Shown here: piece after piece, positions 1-7,589 of the stretch
Layout of the letters: every line of letters begins with the position of its first letter
Numbering within the stretch: position 1 is the first letter of the stretch
Assembly: GCF_003987655.1 (NCBI RefSeq)
Contig: NZ_NGKC01000004.1
Coordinates: 1 to 64,000, forward strand
Source of the DNA: Vagococcus acidifermentans
GTDB lineage: Bacteria > Bacillota > Bacilli > Lactobacillales > Vagococcaceae
Reading direction: 5' to 3'
Length of the DNA: 64,000 nt
The notes under the pieces: model-generated
Told to the model about the DNA's origin: nothing
What the model saw: the letters and a program-made list of their open reading frames with translations, nothing else
The model's database searches: none
Translations under genes and position numbers: made by a program

Positions 1-714
1 ACTTGCTTTGGAATGGCGCCCAAGAACTGACAGTGTAGTCATCTTCGCGGAGCGTATCGCCCATGCCGATTGCTTGTTTCAACAAGTCTTTGTTGACTTT
101 ATTATCAACAGCTGGTTTTATCACCAGTCCGCTCAACGCTTTGACTAGTTCATTGGCAGCTTTGTCAACTTCAGCTTGAGTAGCATCCTCATCTTTCAAG
201 ACAGATTGCGCTTTCTGCAACTTGCTTTGGAATGGCGCCCAAGAACTGACAGTGTAGTCATCTTCGCGGAGCGTATCGCCCATGCCGATTGCTTGTTTCA
301 ACAAGTCTTTGTTGACTTTATTATCAACAGCTGGTTTTATCACCAGTCCGCTCAACGCTTTGACTAGTTCATTGGCAGCTTTGTCAACTTCAGCTTGAGT
401 AGCATCCTCATCTTTCAAGACAGATTGCGCTTTCTGCAACTTGCTTTGGAATGGCGCCCAAGAACTGACAGTGTAGTCATCTTCCTTTAGTCCGGAACTC
501 TTTTTAATGACATCTCTCAGCAAATCTTTGCTGACTTTGTTATCAACAGCTGTTTTTGGTACTAAGTTCTTTAATGCTTCAGCCAAATCATCAGTCGCTT
601 TATCCACTTGTTTTTGAGTGGCATCTATCTTGTTCAGTACGCCTTTAGCTAATCCTAATTTGCTGTGGAATGGTGCCCAAGACTTGAGCGTATAGTCGTC
701 TTCACTGAAACCGA
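1..714 (-). pseudogene. Continuation of the FIVAR surface protein after a frameshift (partial, runs off window)
   Basis: Reading the minus strand from about 714 to 1 in the frame shifted by one base restores the repeat pattern at once (FSEDDYTLKSWAPFHSKLG...) and stays open to the window edge through at least three more 73-residue modules. The break falls where the other modules have a Gly (SGF/SGL): minus-strand GTTTCGGTTTC would read SGF if one more G were present, so loss of one G from a GGG run at 711-712 explains it. It could be a true inactivating mutation, a phase-variable site or an assembly error. The C terminus, which would show an LPxTG or other anchor, lies outside the window. Confidence 0.7.
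2..658 (-). repeat. 219-bp tandem repeats (73-aa units) in the surface protein gene
   Basis: Positions 2-220 and 221-439 appear base-for-base identical, and the third unit begins identically at 440 before diverging from about 485. Each unit is 219 bp, a whole number of codons (73), so unit gain or loss keeps the frame. Units further from the window edge (658-1190) have the same length at protein level but are diverged. The identity of neighbouring copies points to recent duplication or gene conversion. Copy number in the assembly may be unreliable. Confidence 0.9.
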
Positions 715-1638
715 AACAAAATTAATGATATTCTGAAGTTTGTTTTTATCGACTTTATTATCAACAGTCGGTTTCAATTCCAAATTACCGAATGCTGCAC
801 CTAAATCGTCAGCTGCCTTGTCTATTTGCTCCTGAGTGGCATTCGGGTTGTTTAACACACCCTTAGCCAATCCTAACTTACTTTGGAATGGTACCCAAGT
901 GTTGAAAATGTAATCATCTTCTTCGAGACCTGAGCTCATATCAATGACGCTCTTTAGCAAGTCTTTGTTGACTTTATTTCCATCTTGCTTTTTCAAATCT
1001 AAGTTTAACATTGCTTGGATTAGATTATTGGTTGCCTGATCAACCTCAGCTTGAGTAGCATCCTCTTTGTTCAGTACGCCTTTAGCCAAGCCCAATTTGC
1101 TGTGGAATGGCGCCCAAGTATGGAGATAATAGTCATCTTCGTTGAACCCTGAATACGTGTCAACTGCAATCTGCAGACGTGTTTTATCAACGTTAGATTT
1201 TTTTTCAGTTGTTTTTTGAACATCTTTGGTTGATTTATCAGTTTTGGAACTGTCAGAAGCTTTTGTTTCCTTTTTGCTCGTCTCTTTGTTTGTGGCTTGT
1301 GTGCTGACATCATTTTTAGCTTGACTGTCTTCAGTAACCTGCAAATTAGCTGATGTTTCATCACTGTCTGATTCGCTCACATCATCAGCTTTGTCTGATT
1401 CAATTGCGTCATAAATACTGTCCATACTGTCTATCGGTTCAATTTTTTCTACTTCAACAGTTTCATCTGTGGGACTGTCAGCTACTGCTAAGACTGTAGT
1501 GACTGGTGAAGCCAAACCTAACACGAGAGCAGAGGACAGGGTAATCCCTTTAGCTATCCATCCTTTCTTAGATTTTTTCAATAATACCTTATGTTTCTCC
1601 CGAGAAAGCGCATGCTTAAGAAAATTTTTCTTTCCCAT
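655..1638 (-). CDS. FIVAR-repeat surface protein, N-terminal part (frameshifted)
   Basis: Secreted or cell-surface repeat protein. The N terminus has a long charged leader followed by a hydrophobic segment (KSKKGWIAKGI then SSALVLGLASP), resembling the KxYKxGKxW signal class of lactic acid bacteria. A Ser/Thr/Lys/Asp-rich linker of about 110 residues follows, then 73-residue repeats with the core EDDY-x4-W-x-PF and ATQ-x3-D, typical of FIVAR modules. I start at 1638 because AAAGG sits 9 nt upstream, while the in-frame ATG at 1647 touches that RBS. The frame ends at 655 after a shift near 711-712; the next repeats continue in another frame (see the 1-714 entry). Ligand unknown; adhesion or glycan binding is inference only. 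Confidence 0.75.
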   Translation of the reverse strand: MGKKNFLKHALSREKHKVLLKKSKKGWIAKGITLSSALVLGLASPVTTVLAVADSPTDETVEVEKIEPIDSMDSIYDAIESDKADDVSESDSDETSANLQVTEDSQAKNDVSTQATNKETSKKETKASDSSKTDKSTKDVQKTTEKKSNVDKTRLQIAVDTYSGFNEDDYYLHTWAPFHSKLGLAKGVLNKEDATQAEVDQATNNLIQAMLNLDLKKQDGNKVNKDLLKSVIDMSSGLEEDDYIFNTWVPFQSKLGLAKGVLNNPNATQEQIDKAADDLGAAFGNLELKPTVDNKVDKNKLQNIINFVSVSVKTTIRSSLGHHSTAN

Positions 1639-2031
1639 AAACTTCATCCTTTCTATGGACCTTTAATAAAACACTAAAACCAAAAATATACCGATTAATA
1701 CCGTTAAAATTGATTTTTTAAGTATATTAATAGGTATTGTGTTTATATTATTAATATACCACATCAGTTTCTACTAAACAACGTTTTATGATCATGAAAA
1801 CGATTCCGAAACGAGTATTTAAACTTATTTACAATCTCTTTTAAATAATAAATATGATGCGAAAAAAATAAGTGATATATGCTCTCTTATTCACTGGACA
1901 AACTATAGATTAACCCAAAAATCTCTATATTCTATCAATTTGTTTCGTTGAATTGGCATGGTACGATTTAGTTGCTCAGGAGATGCAACGGAACAGACGA
2001 CCTGAGAAATAATGGAGAAAGGGAGAAAGGG
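1639..2031. promoter_or_regulatory. Divergent intergenic region with cre-like site and inverted repeat
   Basis: This 393-bp AT-rich gap separates the surface protein gene from the sugar importer operon, so it should hold both promoters. A near-consensus cre site (ATGAAAACGATTCCG, 1794-1808) matches WTGNAANCGNWNNCW except for the last base. A perfect 11-bp inverted repeat, GTATATTAATA at 1722-1732 and TATTAATATAC at 1749-1759, could be an operator. I do not find a convincing -35/-10 pair for either gene. No paired GATATATC boxes like those at the mannosidase promoters are present. Confidence 0.45.
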
Positions 2032-2964
2032 ATGAAAAAAGGGAAACTGAGAACGTTGACGAAAAATTTGCCGTTGCTGTTAATGGCGTTGCCCGGTGCT
2101 GTCTGGCTGATTGTTTTTTTCTATATTCCAGTATTTGGAAACGTGGTCGCGTTTAAAGATTTTCACATCAGTCCGCATGGGTTTCTGGATAGTCTGCGTC
2201 AAAGTCCGTGGGTTGGATGGGACAATTTTAAGTATTTGTTTTCTTCGTCCGATGCCTTTATCATTACGCGCAACACTGTTTTGTATAACGGCACATTCAT
2301 CATACTGAATTTGATTCTGGCTGTCACGATTGCAGTGATTCTCAGTGAATTGCGTTCAAAAAAACTGATAAAAGTCTATCAAACGTCTATGCTGCTGCCT
2401 TATTTTTTGTCATGGATTATTATCAGCTACTTCATTTATGCATTTTTAAGCCCTGATAAGGGATTGTTTAATGCAATCATCACTGCAAATAACGGTGAGC
2501 CGATAGAATGGTTCACAACTAAAAAATATTGGCCGTTTATTTTGGTATTTATGGGTGTTTGGAAAGGGATTGGATATAACAGTATTATCTACTTTGCTTC
2601 TATTATGGGGATTGATCCGACTTATTATGAAGCGGCTAGAGTGGATGGTGCCAATAAGTGGCAGCAGATTCGCCACGTGACACTGCCTCAGCTGGTACCT
2701 CTGGCAACGATACTGGCGATTCTTGCCGTGGGAAATATTTTTAGAGCTGATTTTGGGCTGTTTTATCTGATACCGAGAAATTCGGGTGCGTTGTATGACG
2801 TGACGAGTGTGCTTGACACCTATGTGTATAACGGTCTGACCAGTACGGGTGACTTGGGCATGGCAGCGGCGGCTGGACTGTATCAATCAGTAGTAGGCTG
2901 TATTCTTGTAATTATTACCAACCTGATTGTCCGTCGGTTTGACGAAAGTTCAGCACTATTTTAA
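2032..2964 (+). CDS. CUT1 ABC importer permease, LplB/NgtP1-like
   Basis: Inner-membrane permease of about 310 residues, one half of the channel of a carbohydrate ABC importer. Six hydrophobic segments are visible, and the EAA loop reads EAARVDGANKWQQIRHVTLPQL, the ATPase contact. I start at ATG 2032 (MKKGKL) with GAGAAAGGG just upstream; the open frame extends to a TTG at 1972 but that leader is not protein-like. It is followed 13 bp later by the second permease. With the downstream binding protein it matches the LplB/C/A-like architecture of the pneumococcal N-glycan importer (NgtP1/P2/S), and the neighbouring mannosidases support that substrate class. No ATPase gene is present. Confidence 0.85.
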   Translation: MKKGKLRTLTKNLPLLLMALPGAVWLIVFFYIPVFGNVVAFKDFHISPHGFLDSLRQSPWVGWDNFKYLFSSSDAFIITRNTVLYNGTFIILNLILAVTIAVILSELRSKKLIKVYQTSMLLPYFLSWIIISYFIYAFLSPDKGLFNAIITANNGEPIEWFTTKKYWPFILVFMGVWKGIGYNSIIYFASIMGIDPTYYEAARVDGANKWQQIRHVTLPQLVPLATILAILAVGNIFRADFGLFYLIPRNSGALYDVTSVLDTYVYNGLTSTGDLGMAAAAGLYQSVVGCILVIITNLIVRRFDESSALF

Positions 2965-2977
2965 GGAGGGACAGGAT

Positions 2978-3898
2978 ATGAAAAAAAGAAAAAAAGTTTC
3001 CTCAGTGAATGTGCGGGGATTCAGCAAAAAAACTGACCTCTTCTTTAATATCATTATTGCGCTGATTGCTTTTTCCTGTGTGTTTCCGTTTATATTCGTT
3101 GTCATTATTTCTTTGACGAGCGAGCATTCGCTGGCAGTTGACGGGTATCAGTTATGGCCGTCTGAATGGAGTCTGGACGGTTACCGCTATTTGTATTCAT
3201 TGCGGGGGAAAATTTTGCAGGCGTTGTTTATCACAGTTTTTGTCACTGTGCTGGGCACACTGGTCAACGTGGTTTTCACGTCGACTTATGCCTATGCCAT
3301 TTCGAGACCTACGTTCCAGTATCGCCGGTTCTTTACAATTTTCGCGCTGATTACAATGTTGTTCAGTGCCGGTATGGTACCTAACTATATCGTCATGACC
3401 AACATGCTGAATTTAAAAGACACTATCTGGGCGTTGATTTTACCTCTGGCGCTGAGTCCGTTTAATATCATTGTCATGCGCACGTTCTTCAGGCGGTCCG
3501 TTCCGGATGCGATTATCGAATCGGCACGGATTGACGGGGCGGGCGAGCTGCGGACATTTGTGCAAATTGTGCTTCCCCTGGCAGTTCCGGGGATTGCGAC
3601 GATCAGTCTGTTTGCGGCTCTGGCTTATTGGAATGACTGGTTTAACGGACTGCTGTATATCCAGAGCGATAACTTGGTTCCGCTGCAATATTTGTTGATG
3701 AAAATTCAGAACAACATTGATTTCATGACGAAAAATGCGGCAATGAGCGCCACCTTGGCCGCCGCCGGGGAGACGATACCGAAAGAGGCGACCCGCATGG
3801 CCATGGTAGTTATTTCAACTGTCCCAATTGCAGCCAGCTACCCATTTTTCCAGCGCTACTTTATTAGCGGCTTGACAATTGGAGGAGTAAAAGAATAG
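2978..3898 (+). CDS. CUT1 ABC importer permease, LplC/NgtP2-like
   Basis: Second permease of the same importer, about 306 residues. The basic start (MKKRKKVSS) is followed by a first membrane segment around residues 22-45, and the EAA loop is ESARIDGAGELRTFVQIVLPLAVPG. The C terminus ISGLTIGGVKE is characteristic of this subfamily. ATG 2978 is chosen because AAGGAGG lies 8 nt upstream; the longer frame from 2927 overlaps the previous gene. It should form a heterodimer with the product of 2032-2964 and accept sugar from the lipoprotein encoded next. Confidence 0.85.
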   Translation: MKKRKKVSSVNVRGFSKKTDLFFNIIIALIAFSCVFPFIFVVIISLTSEHSLAVDGYQLWPSEWSLDGYRYLYSLRGKILQALFITVFVTVLGTLVNVVFTSTYAYAISRPTFQYRRFFTIFALITMLFSAGMVPNYIVMTNMLNLKDTIWALILPLALSPFNIIVMRTFFRRSVPDAIIESARIDGAGELRTFVQIVLPLAVPGIATISLFAALAYWNDWFNGLLYIQSDNLVPLQYLLMKIQNNIDFMTKNAAMSATLAAAGETIPKEATRMAMVVISTVPIAASYPFFQRYFISGLTIGGVKE

Positions 3899-3936
3899 GC
3901 AACAAAAAAATCAATATATATTTAGGGGGATTTTAT

Positions 3937-5415
3937 ATGAAACGGTCTTTCAAGAAAATGTTGTTTTCCGCAGCAGTACTCGGACTAGCAGGTGTTGTTT
4001 TGGCAGGTTGCAGCTCAATTCAAGGGGACAATAAAAAAGCCGGGAAAAGCGATGACGGTACAGAAACAATTTTGATGTATAAAGTAGGGGACAAACCGGC
4101 CGATTACGACAAGTACATGGAATACGTCAACGAAAAGATGAAAGACAAACTGGATGTGAAGTTGGATATTCAGTATATCGGCTGGGGAGACTATGAAGAA
4201 AAAATGCAGGTAATCACGTCTTCAGGTGAAGATTATGACATTGCATTCGCCGATAACTTTGCGACCAATGCCCAGAAAGGCGCCTATGCAGATTTAACGG
4301 AGCTGGCTCCAAAGTATGCTAAAGAAACGTATGACAATCTTGACCCGGCATACATTAAAGGCAACACCATCAACGGCAAACTTTATGCAATGGGTGTCAA
4401 TGCCAACAGCTCGGCGCAAATCATGCTCACGTTCCCGAAAGCAGTGCTTGATAAGCACAACTTGGATATTTCCGGGATTAAAACTCTGGCAGACCTTGAA
4501 CCGCTGCTGGAAGTCATTAAAGAAAAAGAACCTGAATTGACGCCAATCGCTGCGGGATTGAACTTCCGAATCGGCGGCGATATTGACTACGTGTTTGACA
4601 ATAATTTGCCGATTGGTATCGATTTGCACGGCGATACAAGCAAAATCATCAATCCGTTTGATTCGTCCGACACATTGAAACGTGACTTGAAAACGATGCA
4701 TGATTTCTATCAAAAAGGCTATGTGCCTAAAGATGCGGCAACCAGCAACCAGGAATATGCGCTCAAAGAGAATACTTGGTTTGCCCGTCTGGAAACACAG
4801 GGACCTTTCGACTATGGCGATTCGCTGTTGACACAGGCAGCCGGCAGAGAACTGGTTTCTGTTCCAATTACTATGGCAGTTAAAAACAATACGCAAGCCC
4901 GTGTAGCCAACTACGTGATTTCCAGCAGTTCGAAGAAAAAAGAAAAAGCGCTGGAAGTAATCAACCTGATTAACACGGATAGCGACTTGTTGACGACGAT
5001 GGTTTATGGACTTGAAGGAGAAACTTGGAAGAAACTTGATAACAACCGCATGGAAGTATTGGATGCCTATGATGCGACAAACGTGATTTCCGGTGCTTGG
5101 ATGACGGGTGACAACTCTAAGATATATATCAATAAAAATGTCACAGACGAGCAAGTCGCACAAAGAGATGAAGTTATCGCCAATGCGGAACAATCGCCGC
5201 TGTTGGGCTTCAACTTGGACACATCTAAAATCAAGACTGAAATTGCGAATATTTCCAACGTTTCCAATCAATATTTGTCAGGACTGCATACAGGTACCCT
5301 TGACCCTGATGAGACGATCCCAGAGTTCAATGAAAAATTGAAACAAGCTGGAATGGACAAAGTATTGGAAGAAGTTCAAAAACAATATGACGCTTTTTTA
5401 AAGGAAAATAAATAG
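3937..5415 (+). CDS. Extracellular solute-binding lipoprotein, LplA/NgtS-like (492 aa)
   Basis: Substrate-binding lipoprotein of the CUT1 importer. The signal peptide (MKRSFKKMLFSAAVLGLAGVVLAGC) ends in the lipobox LAGC, so the protein should be lipid-anchored outside the membrane. At 492 residues it is longer than typical maltose-binding proteins and fits the LplA/NgtS type that binds larger, branched oligosaccharides. RBS AGGGGGA is 9 nt upstream. An imperfect hairpin follows the stop, probably setting the amount of this protein relative to downstream genes. The substrate (mannose-rich N-glycan fragments) is inferred from context. Confidence 0.85.
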   Translation: MKRSFKKMLFSAAVLGLAGVVLAGCSSIQGDNKKAGKSDDGTETILMYKVGDKPADYDKYMEYVNEKMKDKLDVKLDIQYIGWGDYEEKMQVITSSGEDYDIAFADNFATNAQKGAYADLTELAPKYAKETYDNLDPAYIKGNTINGKLYAMGVNANSSAQIMLTFPKAVLDKHNLDISGIKTLADLEPLLEVIKEKEPELTPIAAGLNFRIGGDIDYVFDNNLPIGIDLHGDTSKIINPFDSSDTLKRDLKTMHDFYQKGYVPKDAATSNQEYALKENTWFARLETQGPFDYGDSLLTQAAGRELVSVPITMAVKNNTQARVANYVISSSSKKKEKALEVINLINTDSDLLTTMVYGLEGETWKKLDNNRMEVLDAYDATNVISGAWMTGDNSKIYINKNVTDEQVAQRDEVIANAEQSPLLGFNLDTSKIKTEIANISNVSNQYLSGLHTGTLDPDETIPEFNEKLKQAGMDKVLEEVQKQYDAFLKENK

Positions 5416-5423
5416 TGATGCTG

Positions 5424-5452
5424 GACGTCTGAATGAAATCTATTCAGGCGTC
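5424..5452 (+). terminator. Hairpin after the binding-protein gene
   Basis: GACGTCTGAAT (5424-5434) pairs with ATTCAGGCGTC (5442-5452) with one G-U pair and a 7-nt loop. Only TTT follows, so it is more likely a partial terminator or mRNA stabiliser inside the operon than a full stop. Confidence 0.6.
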
Positions 5453-5476
5453 TTTAGCTAAAAATGGGGGATAATC

Positions 5477-6106
5477 ATGATTGAAGAAAAGGTAAAAAGC
5501 GGCATTGACAAATTTTATTTTTTTATGAAACTCAGCGGTTATTTCTGGCTGGTTGCCTTGTGCGGAGGGATTATTCTGGGCATTGGTCCTGCCTGGTTTG
5601 CGATCGTTGACAAGTGTCTGCAAGCCTGCTGGGAGCACCGCGACATCAGTTTCCGCTGTGCGTGGCATGACTTAAAAAAGTTTTTCAAATATGGTAATAT
5701 TATTAGTGTCGGCTACTTGCTGCTGTCACTGTTTATCTTCTTCAGTCTGGTGACTTCCAGCCAACTGTCAGGTATCGTTTTTTTAATGATTGACTTTATA
5801 CTCGCAGCGCTATTATTATTGCTTTTTTATTCTTTTTTGCTTGTACCGGTCATATTCGGGTACTTTGACATTTCACTGGGCAATACGGTCAAGCTCTCCT
5901 TGATACTTTTTTTCTATCAATGGAAAAGCACGGGAGCATGGCTTTTGTTTTGCGGTATGATGGTCTGGCTGAATATCAAGATGCCGGCGTTTATTCTGTT
6001 TATCAGCTCGGGGGCATCAGCCATGTTCATGGCCAAATTCGGTGAACGTCTGTTGACTGAGCTGGAAAAAAAACAGGCTGGTAACGGCAGCAGTGTCCGT
6101 CTGTAA
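5477..6106 (+). CDS. YesL-like membrane protein (DUF624)
   Basis: Integral membrane protein of about 209 residues with around five hydrophobic segments. The N-terminal motif LVALCGGIILGIGPAWFAI matches the DUF624/YesL family, which in Firmicutes sits next to LplABC-type importers and YesMN two-component systems. Its molecular role is unknown; the family's company suggests a link to glycan uptake or sensing. GGGGGATAATC precedes the ATG at 5477. It lies between the importer and the response regulator, 23 bp before the latter. Confidence 0.75.
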   Translation: MIEEKVKSGIDKFYFFMKLSGYFWLVALCGGIILGIGPAWFAIVDKCLQACWEHRDISFRCAWHDLKKFFKYGNIISVGYLLLSLFIFFSLVTSSQLSGIVFLMIDFILAALLLLLFYSFLLVPVIFGYFDISLGNTVKLSLILFFYQWKSTGAWLLFCGMMVWLNIKMPAFILFISSGASAMFMAKFGERLLTELEKKQAGNGSSVRL

Positions 6107-6129
6107 ACAATACAATAAGGGTGGAAATC

Positions 6130-7551
6130 ATGCTAAGAGTAATGCTTGTTGATGATGAATACATGATTTTAGAAGGTCTCAAAAAGATAATCAACTGGCG
6201 GGAACTAGGTTTTGAGATTGTCGCCTCTTTTTTTTCTGCGGAAGAAGCATTGACTTATCTGGAAGATGAAACAGTCGATATTATTGTTTCTGATATTTTA
6301 TTTGCTGACGGGATGACCGGTTTGGATTTTTTGGATGTCATCAAGCAGCGCTATCCTTATATCGCCTTCGTTTTATTGAGCGGTCACAAAGAATTTGACT
6401 ATGCCAAGCGTGCCGTAGCCTCAGGGGCCAGCGATTACCTGGTCAAGCCGATTGATAAAGCCGAGTTGAAACGGACGCTGCTCAGAGTCAAAGACGAGCA
6501 CGTTCAGCTGATGGAGGCGGAGCAGAGTAAGAAGTCGGATGTTTTTTTCAGATGGCTTGCCGGTAAAGTGCAGGACGATGAGCTGTTTTCCCAGCTGTTC
6601 TGGGATGACCAGATGAAAAAAAGGCTGCCTGCTGTCTGGTTTTTGAAAGAAGATTGTGTGCTGCCGGCCTCTACTGAATATGTGGTGTTTCCTTTGAAGA
6701 AGCAGTTGGTGTTTATTATTTTCCGGACTGTTTACGAGAGCCGCGTCCGCAAGATTGTCAACCGGTTTGAAGATGCGTCTGACCTGATTATCGGAGATGT
6801 GTTTGAAGACGGCGCCGGCTTGAAACAGTCGTTTGACTTGCTGAGCATGCACATTGAGTCGTATAGTTTTTACGGTCAGGAAGGGTTTGTTCACCTGTCC
6901 GATTATTCAAAGGATGTACCGGTTGAAGAACTGGAAAAACTGGTTGAAACAGCATTCGGCATCAGCCGTTTGAACCAGTTGACCGACATCATGGACCGGA
7001 TGTTCCAGCTGTTTACGCAGTACTATGTGCACCCGGATCTCGTCAAACATTATACTGTCAGGCTGGCCCAGTCCATCGAGCGGCTGTCAGCGGAGTTCTC
7101 CAGTCAAAGTGCTGAAGAACGTTACTGGCATGTGCAGCAGTTCAAAAGTATTGCCGAAGTGGCCGCTTATTTTTGGACGCTTTACAAGCAGTATCAGTAT
7201 GCCGTTTCTTTGAGCGATTATAGCCAGCTGACGCGGGACGTGCTGAAAATTTTGAAGAAACACTATGCAGAGAATCTGTTGTTGAAAGACTTGGCGGAGA
7301 TGCTCCATGTCAATGTGATGTATCTCGGGCAAGTTCTGAAAAAAGAAACGAACCAGACTTTTTCTAATTTGTTGAATCAGATGCGGATTAGCCAGTCCAA
7401 AGAATTATTGCGCGATACTAGTAAAAGCATTCAGGAAATCGCACTTGAAGTGGGGTACGAACCGCTTTATTTTTACCGCGTATTTAAAAAGTTTGAACTG
7501 ATGTCGCCAAAAGAATTCCGCGAGCAGGCGCAATGCGCCGCGGACGAATAA
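6130..7551 (+). CDS. YesN-type response regulator with AraC output domain
   Basis: Transcription factor of about 473 residues. An N-terminal receiver domain (about 1-120) has the acidic pair DDE near the start, phosphoacceptor D55 in VSDIL, and conserved Lys in YLVKP. A long linker follows, then a C-terminal AraC-type double helix-turn-helix (about residues 370-470). The loop after D55 reads FADGMTG, where the family normally has a shorter xMPxMxG loop. I use ATG 6130 because AAGGGTGG is 6 nt upstream; a GTG at 6121 lies inside that RBS. The likely partner kinase is encoded about 7 kb away (14514-16226), and the obvious target is the importer operon. Confidence 0.85.
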   Translation: MLRVMLVDDEYMILEGLKKIINWRELGFEIVASFFSAEEALTYLEDETVDIIVSDILFADGMTGLDFLDVIKQRYPYIAFVLLSGHKEFDYAKRAVASGASDYLVKPIDKAELKRTLLRVKDEHVQLMEAEQSKKSDVFFRWLAGKVQDDELFSQLFWDDQMKKRLPAVWFLKEDCVLPASTEYVVFPLKKQLVFIIFRTVYESRVRKIVNRFEDASDLIIGDVFEDGAGLKQSFDLLSMHIESYSFYGQEGFVHLSDYSKDVPVEELEKLVETAFGISRLNQLTDIMDRMFQLFTQYYVHPDLVKHYTVRLAQSIERLSAEFSSQSAEERYWHVQQFKSIAEVAAYFWTLYKQYQYAVSLSDYSQLTRDVLKILKKHYAENLLLKDLAEMLHVNVMYLGQVLKKETNQTFSNLLNQMRISQSKELLRDTSKSIQEIALEVGYEPLYFYRVFKKFELMSPKEFREQAQCAADE

Positions 7552-7586
7552 AACTGCTGAAACGTGACGCTTCAGCAGTTTTTTGT
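7552..7586. terminator. Rho-independent terminator between convergent genes
   Basis: AACTGCTGAA (7552-7561) pairs perfectly with TTCAGCAGTT (7571-7580), followed by a T run. It sits between the response regulator and the convergent GH38 gene and may serve both. Confidence 0.85.
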
Positions 7587-7589
7587 GAC

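Noticed and set aside
176-367. Plus-strand 63-codon ORF in the repeat region
   Set aside because: It is the shadow of the minus-strand FIVAR repeats and simply recurs with the 219-bp period.
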